Assembly (NCBI GenBank): GCA_003166475.1
Contig: PMVV01000070.1
Coordinates: 11,293 to 59,184, forward strand
DNA: 47,892 nt
Direction: 5' to 3'
Source: Bryobacterales bacterium
GTDB taxonomy: Bacteria; Acidobacteriota; Terriglobia; Bryobacterales; Bryobacteraceae
The first letter of the stretch is position 1; each line of letters opens with the position of its first letter. This document shows, in pieces, positions 1 to 9,175 of this stretch. The notes beneath the pieces are model-generated. The model had not been told where the DNA came from and ran no database searches. It was given only the letters and a program-made list of their open reading frames with translations. The position numbers and the translations under genes were made by a program.

Positions 1-26
1 GCTGCGGGCAGAATTGCCCGCCCTCC
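1..26. repeat. Hairpin-array repeat, partial at window edge
   Basis: Contains the inverted repeat GCGGGCA-GAAT-TGCCCGC followed by the end motif GCCCTCC. The same hairpin and end motif recur in the arrays at 15539-15624 and 25453-25537. It lies just beyond the 3' end of the glycosidase gene ending at 57, and the rest of the array is outside the window. Confidence 0.6.
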
Positions 27-56
27 GCCTGGTTTTCATTTCGCACGGGTCCCGAT

Positions 57-2411
57 TCACCCATTGAGGCTGACGCGATACAAGGCGTGGTTCTTGACCC
101 GGAAGGCAACCGTAGTGCCGACCGCCCGCACAGGCACATCGTGTCCCACTTCGTCGGCGACGCTAATCCCTCCAGTTTTCTCCGGCGTCGTGAAAATTGC
201 CAGGAACTCTCCCTTGGCCACCTGGCTATATCGCAGGTCAAAGCGCCGCCCGCGGAAATGCAGGTTGCGAAGCAGAAAGGATTTGCCTTCGCCGGTAAGA
301 TCGTCGGGGATATTCGGGCCCAGATCGAACTGGTCCCCTTCGCTCCACGCGATTTCGCGAAAGCCAAAGAGACTGCGAATAATGTGTGCGGGCAGCGTGG
401 CGCCCCAACCATAGCCCTCTCCGCCCGCCGCCCCTTTTTGCCCCCAGTATTCGCAACTCACTCCCGGCCAGCCGAGTTTCTTCTCCGGTTCGAGTTCACG
501 ACGGTCCATGGAGCGGTAGGCGCGATCCACTATTTCGAACAGGACTGTCGAAAGCGGCTCCCGCTGACCCGCTCGCCACATGGACTCCGCATAAGGCAGA
601 ACCAGAGAAGCCCACTCCAGCCAGTATTCCTGGTGGGGACTGTACTCCAGCATTGCCGGCGTCATGGCGCGCATTTGCCCGGAGGTAGCCACGCCGCACA
701 TAATCGGAGCCACCTGCGTCACCTCTTTGTGCCCCGGAATCACGATCGGCTTTCCCGACCGGCTATCCACATCGTAAAACCAGGCCTGGTAGAAGAGTTG
801 GCGCGTCTTGTCCGCGTACCGGGAGGACAGTTCCTCCCAACGAGGGATGTCGCCCGGGCGGCCAAGAAGGTTCGCGTACACCGCCATGGTACGCGCAGCG
901 TGGGACATGGCAGCTTGGATTTCGGCAACACGGATGAAGTCGATCGACTCTCCCCCGGTAGGTTGTTGGATCAGAAAACGGCCCGACGCGTCCATTCCCG
1001 ACTCCCAACTGCATTTGGCCCCAATCCAACCTTCGGGGTCGGAGCGGTGCTTGAGCGTCCAATCCAGATAGGCGGCCAGGTAGGGATAGAGCTCGCCCAG
1101 CCAAGCTTGGTCGCCAGTGCGCAGAAAGACAGACTCGATACAATAGAACGGATAGCACCATTGCACGGAGGTTCCACACTCGCTGCCGTCAGCCGCCACC
1201 ATATTCATGGTCCCGTCTTCGCGCATGCACGGGACGTTGGCTTCCACCGCGTCCTGGAACTGACCGAGTAAGACGGCCTGGGCGCTATCGGGGTCGGCAT
1301 AACCCAGAGTCCACATATCGATGGAAGTCTCGGCGAGGACATTACGCGGCGCCTGAATCTGCATAGCGTCCCAGGGGTGCTTGTAAACACCGATAGGCCT
1401 CCGAACCATCATGCGCAGCGTCTCAAAGTCATAAACCCAGGCGTTCTTCCAGTGTTCGGGGAAGTCGCCGTCCAAGCGGGGCGCCCGGCCCCAAAACCGG
1501 CCGTCCTCGGCAATTTTCTCCGCGTAAACGGACTCCGCCCGGAGCGCGGAGGCACCGATCTCCCGTTTCGCGAAGCGCTCATTCACCGCGCGACTGAGTA
1601 GAACATTGGCCGCCCACTTTGTCCCAGCGGGAATGCTCGCCCGCAAAGCTAGCGCAGAGTTCAACGCGTCCGGATAGTACGTTGTCGCGGCGGGCGTGGA
1701 TGTTCCCTTCCCAGCCATCCACGCCTTCAGGGCGGTATCGGTGGCGACAAGATGCGAGTCTACGGCATGGTCCACCTTGAGAACGAAAACCGGTCCTGCC
1801 GCAAATGACCGGAGTATGGCCTGCCGATCCTGCTCGTCGAAGGAGCCGGAGATCCCATCCCGGCCCCACCACGAGCATTCGCCCAGTTCCAATCGTTGCA
1901 GGGCAAAGGCGTGAACGTCCTGCGCCGAGTCAGTACCGTTCCGCACCGACAAGCTGCAGGCGAGGGTGTTCTCACTTACCAGGAAGAACCTGGCAGAGAT
2001 AGATAGACTTGAGACGGCAAGATCCAGTTCCAGGACGTTCTTGGAATGATGCGATGCGCCGATCTTGACTCCGGCGGCGCGGAAGTCATCCGCTTCAAAC
2101 AAGACCTTGTCGCCGATCCGAAAGCCCACACGGAGGATGGCGCGATAAACCGAATTCGTCTTGTAGCTGAAGTATCCGCCGGGCCCCGCGGGAAAATACC
2201 AGCCCATGCCTAACGGCGGAACCGACCGCAGAACTCCGCTGGGATGGAGGTCCCAGCAGTGGTAAGGGTTGTCCAGGTAGCCATACGGCGTGTAATTCCC
2301 GAGAGGGAAATGGCCGGAAGAAATCGCCGCCTCCGCGGCCGCCGCGCGCCAGGCCGTGGGCGCAACGACTCCCGCCATGGTCAGCTTCTTGGAGAATTCA
2401 CGTCGATTCAC
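57..2411 (-). CDS. Tat-exported six-hairpin (alpha/alpha)6 glycosidase-like protein
   Basis: This 784-residue protein starts with a Tat-type leader (NRREFSKKL, then a hydrophobic Ala-rich stretch ending near residue 28), so export in a folded state is likely. An N-terminal beta-sandwich-like part of about 300 residues is followed by an alpha-helical region with the pattern of an (alpha/alpha)6 toroid (roughly residues 320-690). That region is rich in Trp/Tyr/Glu motifs such as SWESGMD and EYWLEWASL, as in GH63/GH37/GH78-type enzymes. The exact family and substrate cannot be read from sequence alone. The start is a GTG whose first base is the last base of the TAG stop of the upstream gene, so translation is probably coupled. 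It is the last gene of a five-gene minus-strand operon. Confidence 0.75.
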   Translation of the reverse strand: MNRREFSKKLTMAGVVAPTAWRAAAAEAAISSGHFPLGNYTPYGYLDNPYHCWDLHPSGVLRSVPPLGMGWYFPAGPGGYFSYKTNSVYRAILRVGFRIGDKVLFEADDFRAAGVKIGASHHSKNVLELDLAVSSLSISARFFLVSENTLACSLSVRNGTDSAQDVHAFALQRLELGECSWWGRDGISGSFDEQDRQAILRSFAAGPVFVLKVDHAVDSHLVATDTALKAWMAGKGTSTPAATTYYPDALNSALALRASIPAGTKWAANVLLSRAVNERFAKREIGASALRAESVYAEKIAEDGRFWGRAPRLDGDFPEHWKNAWVYDFETLRMMVRRPIGVYKHPWDAMQIQAPRNVLAETSIDMWTLGYADPDSAQAVLLGQFQDAVEANVPCMREDGTMNMVAADGSECGTSVQWCYPFYCIESVFLRTGDQAWLGELYPYLAAYLDWTLKHRSDPEGWIGAKCSWESGMDASGRFLIQQPTGGESIDFIRVAEIQAAMSHAARTMAVYANLLGRPGDIPRWEELSSRYADKTRQLFYQAWFYDVDSRSGKPIVIPGHKEVTQVAPIMCGVATSGQMRAMTPAMLEYSPHQEYWLEWASLVLPYAESMWRAGQREPLSTVLFEIVDRAYRSMDRRELEPEKKLGWPGVSCEYWGQKGAAGGEGYGWGATLPAHIIRSLFGFREIAWSEGDQFDLGPNIPDDLTGEGKSFLLRNLHFRGRRFDLRYSQVAKGEFLAIFTTPEKTGGISVADEVGHDVPVRAVGTTVAFRVKNHALYRVSLNG

Positions 2412-5326
2412 TACTCTCCCCTAACTCTGGCGCGGACCGAGTACAGCGACGTGCGTGCAGGGATAAATAGGGTCCGCCGATCCTTTCCACCAAACGCCAC
2501 TTGTAGCGGCCGCTCCGGGACTTCAATGGTGTCGATCAACCGGCCGGAGGAGTTGTACACATAGATCTGGCCGGCCGCTATGTACACGTTGCCCTGCTCG
2601 TCCACTGTGACGCCCTCGCCTCCCTGCTCGGCGAAGACCTTTAGGTTTGAGAGGCTGCCGTCAGTACCCACCGTGGCTGACCAAGTCCGGAGGGCGGCCT
2701 CCTCGGTCAAGTAAAAAGGCTTTCCCGGAATCGCCGGCGACAGACCGAAGCTCCGCAGTAAGTCGGCGCTCTTGACGCCCCAACTCACTGCGCCATTGAC
2801 GAAATCCTGTCCTGCGGAGAGGAACGTGGTTTCATCCGGAGAAACGTATTGATAAGGCCTCGCGGCTGGTTCTCCGGTTTCGGGATTCACCCGCAAGCGC
2901 CAGTCCCCGACTGCCAGCACCGGAGTCATCCCTGGACGTGCTGCGGAAGGCGCCGGCTTCAGCAGCGCGATCTCTTCATCCGCTGAACCTGGCTTGAATA
3001 CGTAGACCGTCCCATTGCCACTGTAGGATGCCACCATCAGGTCGCCCGCTTTATCGAAGGCCAGGTTGACCGGATCGAGCGGGCTATCCCGCACCGTCGA
3101 AAGTTGGTGCGTGGCCGCCGACCACCGGTAGATGCGCTGCCAATGCGCGTCCACGAAGTAGAAATCGCCGGCGGGATCGACCGCTCCGCCTGAGATGTTG
3201 TAGAACCCGCCTGCCAGCCTCTCCACTTTCGCGCCGGGGGCCAGCACTGGTGAAAGCCGTTTCGGACGGGCCTGGGGCGCATTGCCGGAAACCGTGAGCC
3301 AGGCGAACTCGCGCTGCCGGACTTCGATCTGGTGCGTCTGGTCGTAAACCGCGGCGTCGAACGACACTTTGCTGTTGCTATAGCAGTGCACGTTACGGAA
3401 GCGGATATTCTTAGAGTTCGAAAGCTTGATGGCCCAGGGGAACGGCTGGAAGGTGGAGATCACCCGATAAGCATGGAAGTTCGCCAGCGTGATGTTACTG
3501 GACGCGTCGATTTCCAGCGGCAGTGCGAAACCGCCTTCTCCGCGCTCCTCCTCGGTCTGAAGAGCGTAGATCTGCCAGTTGGAGGCGTTGCGTAACTGGA
3601 CTTCGTGGCGGACGTGGTGCTCGCTCGACATCTCGTAGACGCGCCCCTCGGTGGAAGTGTTCGAGATCAGCATGCCCGCCTGGGCGAACGTGCTGGGCGT
3701 CCAGATATCGAAGAAAGTCCCGCCGCCGCCATCGGTCACCCACAGGCTGGGATACTGCGCATCCCACCGGCGATTCAAGTCCGGATCGGCTGTATGCGTA
3801 TTGTTGTAGGGATTCTCGCGGGTGCCGTCCAACTTGCTCGTGCCGTGTCCACCCAGAAACCGGACATCGTTCATCATCGAATCTTTACCGGCCATCCACT
3901 TCGCGGCGACTGCCCGTGGATTAATGCCGTTGGTGTAAAGACCGATGCCGATCATGATATTCGTGCCGCCCCTGGGTGCTTCGATCAACGCTTTTGGGGC
4001 GCCCACACCCTGATATGCGGGCGTCCGGTCGAGTAAGTCGATTTGTGTGCTGCCGGGATGCAGCCCGATCAAGACGGTGTCCGGCTTGAGCGCGATAGTG
4101 TCTGTCACTACGTACTTGCCCGAAGGCAGATAGATCGCCCGATTCCCGGCGATGGCATTCTGGAACACCGCGGTGTCGTCCGTGGAGCCATCGCCCTTCG
4201 CACCCAGTGCGCGAATGTTGACCCAGGTGTCGCGCGCCGGCAGGTCGGGAAGGTCGGATTCGACCGGATCCGGCAGAGCCTTCAACGGGGTGGTTTCAAA
4301 CACGTCCTTGATCTGCGGTACCGCGCCGATATCGGAGTAATTCGACCCGTGCGAGTAGACCTTCACTTCATAGGCGTTCGCCGGGGCAGCCACTCTCCTG
4401 CCGCTCTCGCGGAGCAACGCGAATATGGGCACGCGTTGGCAGACCACATTTTCCATGTTGATCTCGGTCAGCGCGCTCTTCTCCAGGCTGACGATGACGG
4501 CCGGGCCTGCAATGTCTTCCATGCGGGCGTTCTTCACCCAGAGTTCGTCGGGAAAGCCGGCATCGATCGCAATGGCCGCAGGAACGTTCTTGAAGTGCGG
4601 CCGGATCAGCGTGAGGCCCGCCGCGCGCTCGCGAATGGCGGCCTCCCGTTGGCCCTCGAAGGTCGCATCCACTACTGTGAATTGCCAGCCGGGCGAAGGC
4701 GTCCCCGTCCAGATGCCGTACCGGCCTCCGTGGAAGTTTACGTCTTCAAGCACATTCCCGCCTTCGTGTATGCCCGCCAGGCCGGAACCGATGCGCATGT
4801 CCATGTGGGCGAGGAAGCAGTGCTGCGCGTAGTGCGCGCGGACCCCGACCGCGCCGGCATTTCCGTCCCGGATCTCGAGGTCGATGTTGCTCAGAGCCGA
4901 GTAGAACGTACCGGGGTTGGCGTCGGGCGGTTGTGCGTTTGCGCCGGGCCGCCGGCCGGCAAAGAAAATCATGAGCTTCTCTTTGTCCGGATCCTGGTAG
5001 CCCGGAGTGTTCTCGCTCAGCACGAACACCGGACGCGCAGCCCCATAGCCAATCACGCGGACTCCGGGCCAGATATAGATCGTCTTAGTCAACCGGTAGC
5101 GGCCCTCGGGGACGAAGACGATTCCCTGGTTGGTTGTCTCTTGAACCTTGTCGATCGCCTGCTGGATCGCATCCGAGTCGTCGGCGATCCCGTCGCCATG
5201 CACTGAGAAGTTGTCGCGAGTTAGGTACACGGCTTTGGGATCGTCCAGGCGGATCGTGTAGTAAGAACTTCCCCACAGCGGCGCAGCCAGCCACAACGCG
5301 CCAAAAATGACAAGGATGTTTCGCAT
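2411..5326 (-). CDS. Secreted tandem beta-helix protein (GH55/pectate-lyase-3-like) fused to a beta-propeller
   Basis: About 971 residues. A Sec signal peptide (MRNILVIFGALWLAAPLWGS) is followed by two consecutive Pectate_lyase_3-type right-handed beta-helix modules. Each opens with the same signature, a gDG.aDDs/tDA.fQ.ai stretch followed by vpeGrY or lpsGkY, near residues 40 and 375. Two such modules in tandem is the architecture of GH55 exo-beta-1,3-glucanases. The last 280 residues or so look like an NHL/SMP-30-type beta-propeller (VDPAGDFYFVD, VDEQGNVYIA repeats), which is not part of ordinary GH55. The ATG at 5326 is preferred to the upstream GTG at 5350 because it puts the signal peptide at the N-terminus and lies 4 bases after the preceding stop. 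GH55 activity is inference; other polysaccharide lyase or hydrolase roles are possible. Confidence 0.72.
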   Translation of the reverse strand: MRNILVIFGALWLAAPLWGSSYYTIRLDDPKAVYLTRDNFSVHGDGIADDSDAIQQAIDKVQETTNQGIVFVPEGRYRLTKTIYIWPGVRVIGYGAARPVFVLSENTPGYQDPDKEKLMIFFAGRRPGANAQPPDANPGTFYSALSNIDLEIRDGNAGAVGVRAHYAQHCFLAHMDMRIGSGLAGIHEGGNVLEDVNFHGGRYGIWTGTPSPGWQFTVVDATFEGQREAAIRERAAGLTLIRPHFKNVPAAIAIDAGFPDELWVKNARMEDIAGPAVIVSLEKSALTEINMENVVCQRVPIFALLRESGRRVAAPANAYEVKVYSHGSNYSDIGAVPQIKDVFETTPLKALPDPVESDLPDLPARDTWVNIRALGAKGDGSTDDTAVFQNAIAGNRAIYLPSGKYVVTDTIALKPDTVLIGLHPGSTQIDLLDRTPAYQGVGAPKALIEAPRGGTNIMIGIGLYTNGINPRAVAAKWMAGKDSMMNDVRFLGGHGTSKLDGTRENPYNNTHTADPDLNRRWDAQYPSLWVTDGGGGTFFDIWTPSTFAQAGMLISNTSTEGRVYEMSSEHHVRHEVQLRNASNWQIYALQTEEERGEGGFALPLEIDASSNITLANFHAYRVISTFQPFPWAIKLSNSKNIRFRNVHCYSNSKVSFDAAVYDQTHQIEVRQREFAWLTVSGNAPQARPKRLSPVLAPGAKVERLAGGFYNISGGAVDPAGDFYFVDAHWQRIYRWSAATHQLSTVRDSPLDPVNLAFDKAGDLMVASYSGNGTVYVFKPGSADEEIALLKPAPSAARPGMTPVLAVGDWRLRVNPETGEPAARPYQYVSPDETTFLSAGQDFVNGAVSWGVKSADLLRSFGLSPAIPGKPFYLTEEAALRTWSATVGTDGSLSNLKVFAEQGGEGVTVDEQGNVYIAAGQIYVYNSSGRLIDTIEVPERPLQVAFGGKDRRTLFIPARTSLYSVRARVRGE

Positions 5327-5330
5327 CGTA

Positions 5331-6608
5331 TTATCCGGAGTGGCGTTCACCCCGATCGTAACCTACAGCACCTAAGCGCGCCGCGCTCACCCGCCGGACG
5401 GCCGCGGGGTGATTCCAGACTTCCGGCTTGATCCGCATGCCGAAGCCGCTTTCCTCGGGCACGCGTATGCATCCGCCCTCCGGCACGATAGGGTTCTCCA
5501 GCATGGCCGGCCAGTCGCGCTCGTATAACCGCTGGCAGCTCTCCTGGATACACACGTTGGGCGATGCGGTGGAAAGGTGTGTGCTGGCGTAGAACAGCAG
5601 CGGTCCGCCGGCCGTATGCGGCGCGATGGGCAGCTCGAATGCGTCCGCCATGGCGGCAATCTTGCGGGCCTCGGTCAAGCCTCCACACCAGGTCACGTCG
5701 AACATGACGTACTTGACCGTGCGCGATTCCAACAGTTGCTCGAATTGCAGCTTACCCGCCAGGCGCTCCCCGGCGATCAGCGGCAGGCTGGTGGCTGCCG
5801 CCAGCTCGTGATACTGGAGGTAGTTGCCGGGCATGAGCATGTCTTCGAGCCACATCGGCCGGTAGGGCTCCAGAGCGTGCGCAATGCGAATCGCGGAGGG
5901 GACGTTCCACTGCGCGTGGAACTCCACGGCGATATCGATTTCCGAACCGAAGGTGTCGCGCAGCTTGCGCACCGGCTGGAGCGCCTCGTCGATGTCCTGA
6001 GGGGTGATGAACTGGTTCCGGTTGCGCTTGGCCGCGCCGTCGAACGGCCAGATCTTGATGGCCTTGATGCCGCGCGTGTCGATCAGCTCGCGCATGATCT
6101 TTTCCGGTTCGCGGTTGAAATCGTACTTGTACGGGAAACAGGTGTTGTACAGGCGGACGCGGGGATTCGCTTTGCCCCCGATCAGCCGGTACACGGGCGC
6201 GCCGAGGTGCTTCCCGAGCAGGTCCCATAAGGCCAGGTCGATGGCGCTCAAGGCCCTGATTTCGGCGCCGCCGGCGATTTGGAAATCGAAGGCCCGGTAG
6301 AGATCGGCCCAAATCCGCTCGATATCGCGCGGGTCGCTGCCCAGCAGCGTACCGGCCACTGAGTGCACCACGGCCGCCTCGGCCGCATTGCGCGGATAGG
6401 TCTCTCCGATGCCCGAGATGCTGGCGTCGGTATCGATCTTCACCCACGTCCAGTGCGGCCAGAACGGGGCGTCGTCGCGGCTTTTCCAGTACACCGTTTC
6501 GATGCGTGTGATCTTCGACGGCGCGGCGGTCTGGGCGGCGGCGGCGTACGACGCGGCGAGCGGGGAAGCCAGCAGCCGCGAGACAAAAGACCTTCGGCTT
6601 AGCGGCAT
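5331..6608 (-). CDS. Tat-exported enolase-superfamily sugar-acid dehydratase (mandelate racemase/DgoD-like)
   Basis: A 425-residue enolase-superfamily protein with capping domain and modified TIM barrel. The N-terminus SRRSFVSRL plus an Ala-rich stretch is a Tat leader, unusual for this normally cytosolic family. Likely metal ligands are E229, E255 (in WLED) and E281 (in AGER), spaced 26 and 26 residues apart. H231 lies two residues after the first ligand and H331 lies 50 residues after the third. This spacing matches the known D-galactonate dehydratase DgoD arrangement (D183/E209/E235, H185, H285), so an acid-sugar dehydratase of that type is the best guess. The canonical KxK pair of the mandelate racemase subgroup is not present (K185 is followed by I-W). 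It sits mid-operon, 55 bases downstream of a paralog. Confidence 0.82.
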   Translation of the reverse strand: MPLSRRSFVSRLLASPLAASYAAAAQTAAPSKITRIETVYWKSRDDAPFWPHWTWVKIDTDASISGIGETYPRNAAEAAVVHSVAGTLLGSDPRDIERIWADLYRAFDFQIAGGAEIRALSAIDLALWDLLGKHLGAPVYRLIGGKANPRVRLYNTCFPYKYDFNREPEKIMRELIDTRGIKAIKIWPFDGAAKRNRNQFITPQDIDEALQPVRKLRDTFGSEIDIAVEFHAQWNVPSAIRIAHALEPYRPMWLEDMLMPGNYLQYHELAAATSLPLIAGERLAGKLQFEQLLESRTVKYVMFDVTWCGGLTEARKIAAMADAFELPIAPHTAGGPLLFYASTHLSTASPNVCIQESCQRLYERDWPAMLENPIVPEGGCIRVPEESGFGMRIKPEVWNHPAAVRRVSAARLGAVGYDRGERHSG

Positions 6609-6614
6609 GGCCAG

Positions 6615-6620
6615 ATTATA
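6615..6620 (-). promoter_or_regulatory. Possible -10 element (TATAAT) giving a leaderless mRNA
   Basis: On the minus strand a perfect TATAAT lies 6 bases before the ATG at 6608, in the 55-base gap between the two enolase-superfamily genes. A start site at the usual distance would fall at or beside the ATG, and there is no convincing Shine-Dalgarno sequence. No good -35 hexamer is visible, so this is tentative. Confidence 0.35.
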
Positions 6621-6663
6621 GCGGATGGCGCGGAGATTGAAGGGTCGTCACAGCCGGTTTCTC

Positions 6664-7896
6664 TCATGCCCAGTAGGCTTCGCCGTCCGCCAAATTCTGT
6701 TGCAGGAATTCGGGATTGATCTCCAGCCCCAGGCCCGGCCCGGTGGGCACCTGGAGCAGCCCCTTGCGCACCTCGGGCGGGCTGCCCGCAGCCATTTTCT
6801 CGATGTAATGGTTGGGCCGCCCGAGCTGACTTTCCGAACGATAGAAGTTCTGAATGGACGCGCCGAAATGGGCGTTGGCGCACGTCAGCACCAGCGAGCC
6901 GACGTTATGCAGCGCCACCGGCGTGCGGAAGAGGGCGGCATAGTCGGCGATCTTCCGGGTCCCGCTGAATCCGCCGGCGAATGCCAGATCCGGATGGATG
7001 ATGTCCACGGCCTGGTTGTCGACGAACGGTTTGAAGCCGCGCAACATTTCCAGTTTCTCCCCGGTGAGCAGCGGCACGCGCGTGGAGCGGCGCAGCGCCA
7101 TCCACGCCTCGGAAAACGGCGGGTTCAGCGCATCCTCGATGAACAGGGGATTCATCGGCTCCACGGCCTTGGCCACGGCGATCGCGCTGGGCGTATCCAA
7201 TTCGTTGTGGCAATGCACCGCGATGTCGATGTCGTCGCCCACCGCCTCGCGGCAATTGCCGTAGCCGCGTGCCACGTTGCGAAGTTGCGCGGTGGTCAGC
7301 GTGGGAGCAAAGCGCGCCACGGGCACCCCCAACACCCCATCGATGTTGTTCTTGAAGGCGGTGAAGCCTTCCGGCATTTCTTTGATGCGCTGTGCCCAGT
7401 CCCTGCAAGAGTCCTTGTCCAGCATGTTGAGGCCGATGCCGTGCGAGTACATCGGAATGGCGTCGCGAAACGGGCCGCCGAGCAGCGTATGCACCGGCGC
7501 GCCGATGATTTTCCCGGCCAGGTCCCACAGCGCGATGTCGATGCCGCTGATGGTGGGGATGTGCGCCATGTAGGTGTGCATCAGGGAGGTCATGTTCTGG
7601 AAGTGAACCTCGATGGCCAGGGGATCCTTGCCGATCAGCAGCGCCTTCATCGTTTCGATGCGGGCCCGCGCCATCGGTCCGGTGGCGCCCGCCTCGCCGT
7701 AGCCTGCCAGCCCGGAATCTGTATCGACGCGGATCAGGCAGTTACCGGCGATGTTCTTGATCGCCATGGCGCGGATGCCCGTAATCTTCACACGGTTCAG
7801 GTGGGGCGCCGCCAGCGCCCGGTGCCGGCTGAACAGGCCGGCCGAAGGCAGCGCCACGGCCGGGCGCAGCAGTTGACGGCGGGATAGGGTTCTCAT
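6664..7896 (-). CDS. Tat-exported enolase-superfamily protein with an unusual H-x-H first metal-ligand site
   Basis: 410 residues from the ATG at 7896, which overlaps the upstream TGA as ATGA. A longer reading from 8007 would put 37 poorly conserved residues before the leader. The N-terminus LSRRQLLRP followed by a hydrophobic stretch is Tat-like. The enolase-superfamily barrel shows H228-C-H230, E254 (in FIED), E280 (in TGEK) and H330 (in ALHNVG). Spacing is 26, 26 and 50 as in DgoD and in the downstream paralog, but the first metal-ligand position carries His instead of Asp/Glu. The nearest functional comparison is galactonate/gluconate-type dehydratase; the ligand change makes the reaction uncertain. 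It is translationally coupled to the Gfo/Idh/MocA gene. Confidence 0.8.
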   Translation of the reverse strand: MRTLSRRQLLRPAVALPSAGLFSRHRALAAPHLNRVKITGIRAMAIKNIAGNCLIRVDTDSGLAGYGEAGATGPMARARIETMKALLIGKDPLAIEVHFQNMTSLMHTYMAHIPTISGIDIALWDLAGKIIGAPVHTLLGGPFRDAIPMYSHGIGLNMLDKDSCRDWAQRIKEMPEGFTAFKNNIDGVLGVPVARFAPTLTTAQLRNVARGYGNCREAVGDDIDIAVHCHNELDTPSAIAVAKAVEPMNPLFIEDALNPPFSEAWMALRRSTRVPLLTGEKLEMLRGFKPFVDNQAVDIIHPDLAFAGGFSGTRKIADYAALFRTPVALHNVGSLVLTCANAHFGASIQNFYRSESQLGRPNHYIEKMAAGSPPEVRKGLLQVPTGPGLGLEINPEFLQQNLADGEAYWA

Positions 7897-9065
7897 AGAA
7901 CGGACGTCCTCCCCTTGCGGTAGGCCAGATTGCCCAAATGGGCCGCGCGTGCGGCAGCCACCGCCGATCTCACATCCGCATTCGGAGTCTTCCGGCTGCG
8001 CACGCAATCGAGGAAGTTCTTCACGTGGTCCACCGTTCCGTCTCCCAGCGAGCGCATGGCCATCACCGGCTCCGGGTACTGCGTCTTCTCAAAAGGCACC
8101 ACCCGTTCCGGGTATACTGCAAAGCCATCCCGGTTGATTTTCATCATCGCATTGCTGCCCCGGAAGACGATGTTGCCGCCCTCCAGCGAGCCCACCAGCG
8201 AGCCATTGTAGACTACATTGAATCCGGGATATTCGTACGCCGCATTGATGGTGTCGGGGCATTCGAAGGCCGGCAGCGCGTTCCGTCCGCCCATCGCCTG
8301 CGCCATTTTCGGCGAGTCCTGGCCCATGTACCACTGGATCACATCGCCGTAGTGACTGTACAAATCCGTCAGGTGACCGCCGCCGAAATCCCAGAACCAG
8401 CGCCATTCGGTGAAGCGCAGCGGATCGAATGGCTGCTCCGGCGCCGAGCCCAGGAACCGCTTCCAATCCAGCTTTTGGGCGTCTACCGGGGAAGCGCCGC
8501 GCGGCCGGCTCAGGTAATCCTGATACCACGACGCGAGTATCAACGTTATCTTTCCCAGTTTGCCGCTCGCGACCACTTCGCGGCCAGCCTGGAAATGCTC
8601 CCAACTCCGTTGTTGATAGCCCACCTGCACCACCTGCCGCGAACCGCTGACGGCTTTCTCCAGGCGCTCGCCTTCTGCGATGGTGTGGCTGACGGGCTTC
8701 TCGACATACACATCCTTGCCGGACTGGATCGCGTCCAACGTCATGGCAACGTGCCAGTGGTCCGGCGAGCCGACGATCACGGCATCCACGTCCTTGCGGT
8801 CGAGCACCGCACGGTAATCGACATAGTCCGCGCGGGCCGTGGGCGCAAGTTTTCCCTGCGCCGCCAGACGGCGCGGTTCATACACGTCGCAGAGCGCCAC
8901 GATCTCGGCCCCCGCTTTGCTCGCCAGGCCCAGCAGATAGGAACAGCGGCCCCCGGTGCCCAGTCCAGCGATGCGCACGCGTTCATTGGCGCCCAGGATT
9001 CGGCTGGTCGACAGCGCAGTCAAGATGGCGGAGTTGCGGAGGAAGTCGCGGCGGTTGTCGTGCAT
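7893..9065 (-). CDS. Tat-exported Gfo/Idh/MocA-family oxidoreductase
   Basis: A 390-residue protein with a Tat leader (NRRDFLRNS) followed directly by a Rossmann fold (VRIAGLGTGGRC) and the family signature EKPVSHT near residue 120, containing the Lys that contacts cofactor and substrate. The C-terminal alpha/beta domain carries a GGGHLTDLYSHYGD motif with the His/Asp residues expected at the active site. Exported members usually carry a tightly bound NAD(P), as in glucose-fructose oxidoreductase, and oxidise or reduce sugars or cyclitols. It is the first gene of the minus-strand operon running to 57. A GGAG-containing ribosome-binding site (TTAGGAGATC) lies about 10 bases before the ATG. Substrate unknown; oxidation of a sugar before the downstream dehydratases is inference. 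Confidence 0.88.
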   Translation of the reverse strand: MHDNRRDFLRNSAILTALSTSRILGANERVRIAGLGTGGRCSYLLGLASKAGAEIVALCDVYEPRRLAAQGKLAPTARADYVDYRAVLDRKDVDAVIVGSPDHWHVAMTLDAIQSGKDVYVEKPVSHTIAEGERLEKAVSGSRQVVQVGYQQRSWEHFQAGREVVASGKLGKITLILASWYQDYLSRPRGASPVDAQKLDWKRFLGSAPEQPFDPLRFTEWRWFWDFGGGHLTDLYSHYGDVIQWYMGQDSPKMAQAMGGRNALPAFECPDTINAAYEYPGFNVVYNGSLVGSLEGGNIVFRGSNAMMKINRDGFAVYPERVVPFEKTQYPEPVMAMRSLGDGTVDHVKNFLDCVRSRKTPNADVRSAVAAARAAHLGNLAYRKGRTSVL

Positions 9066-9175
9066 GGGTGATGATCTCCTAACGGAGCATGTTAACGCGA
9101 ATCCCAGCGAGCCACGTACGCGAGGCCTTTGTATTACAACTGCTCAGAATCTTCGCAGTCTGGCGCCGATTTTTC

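Noticed and set aside
4043-5206. 387-codon plus-strand frame inside the beta-helix gene
   Set aside because: Antisense shadow of a gene with a signal peptide and two recognisable beta-helix modules; composition rich in Arg/His with no motif.
6625-7887. 420-codon plus-strand frame across the enolase-superfamily gene
   Set aside because: Antisense to a protein with all expected active-site positions; no domain of its own.
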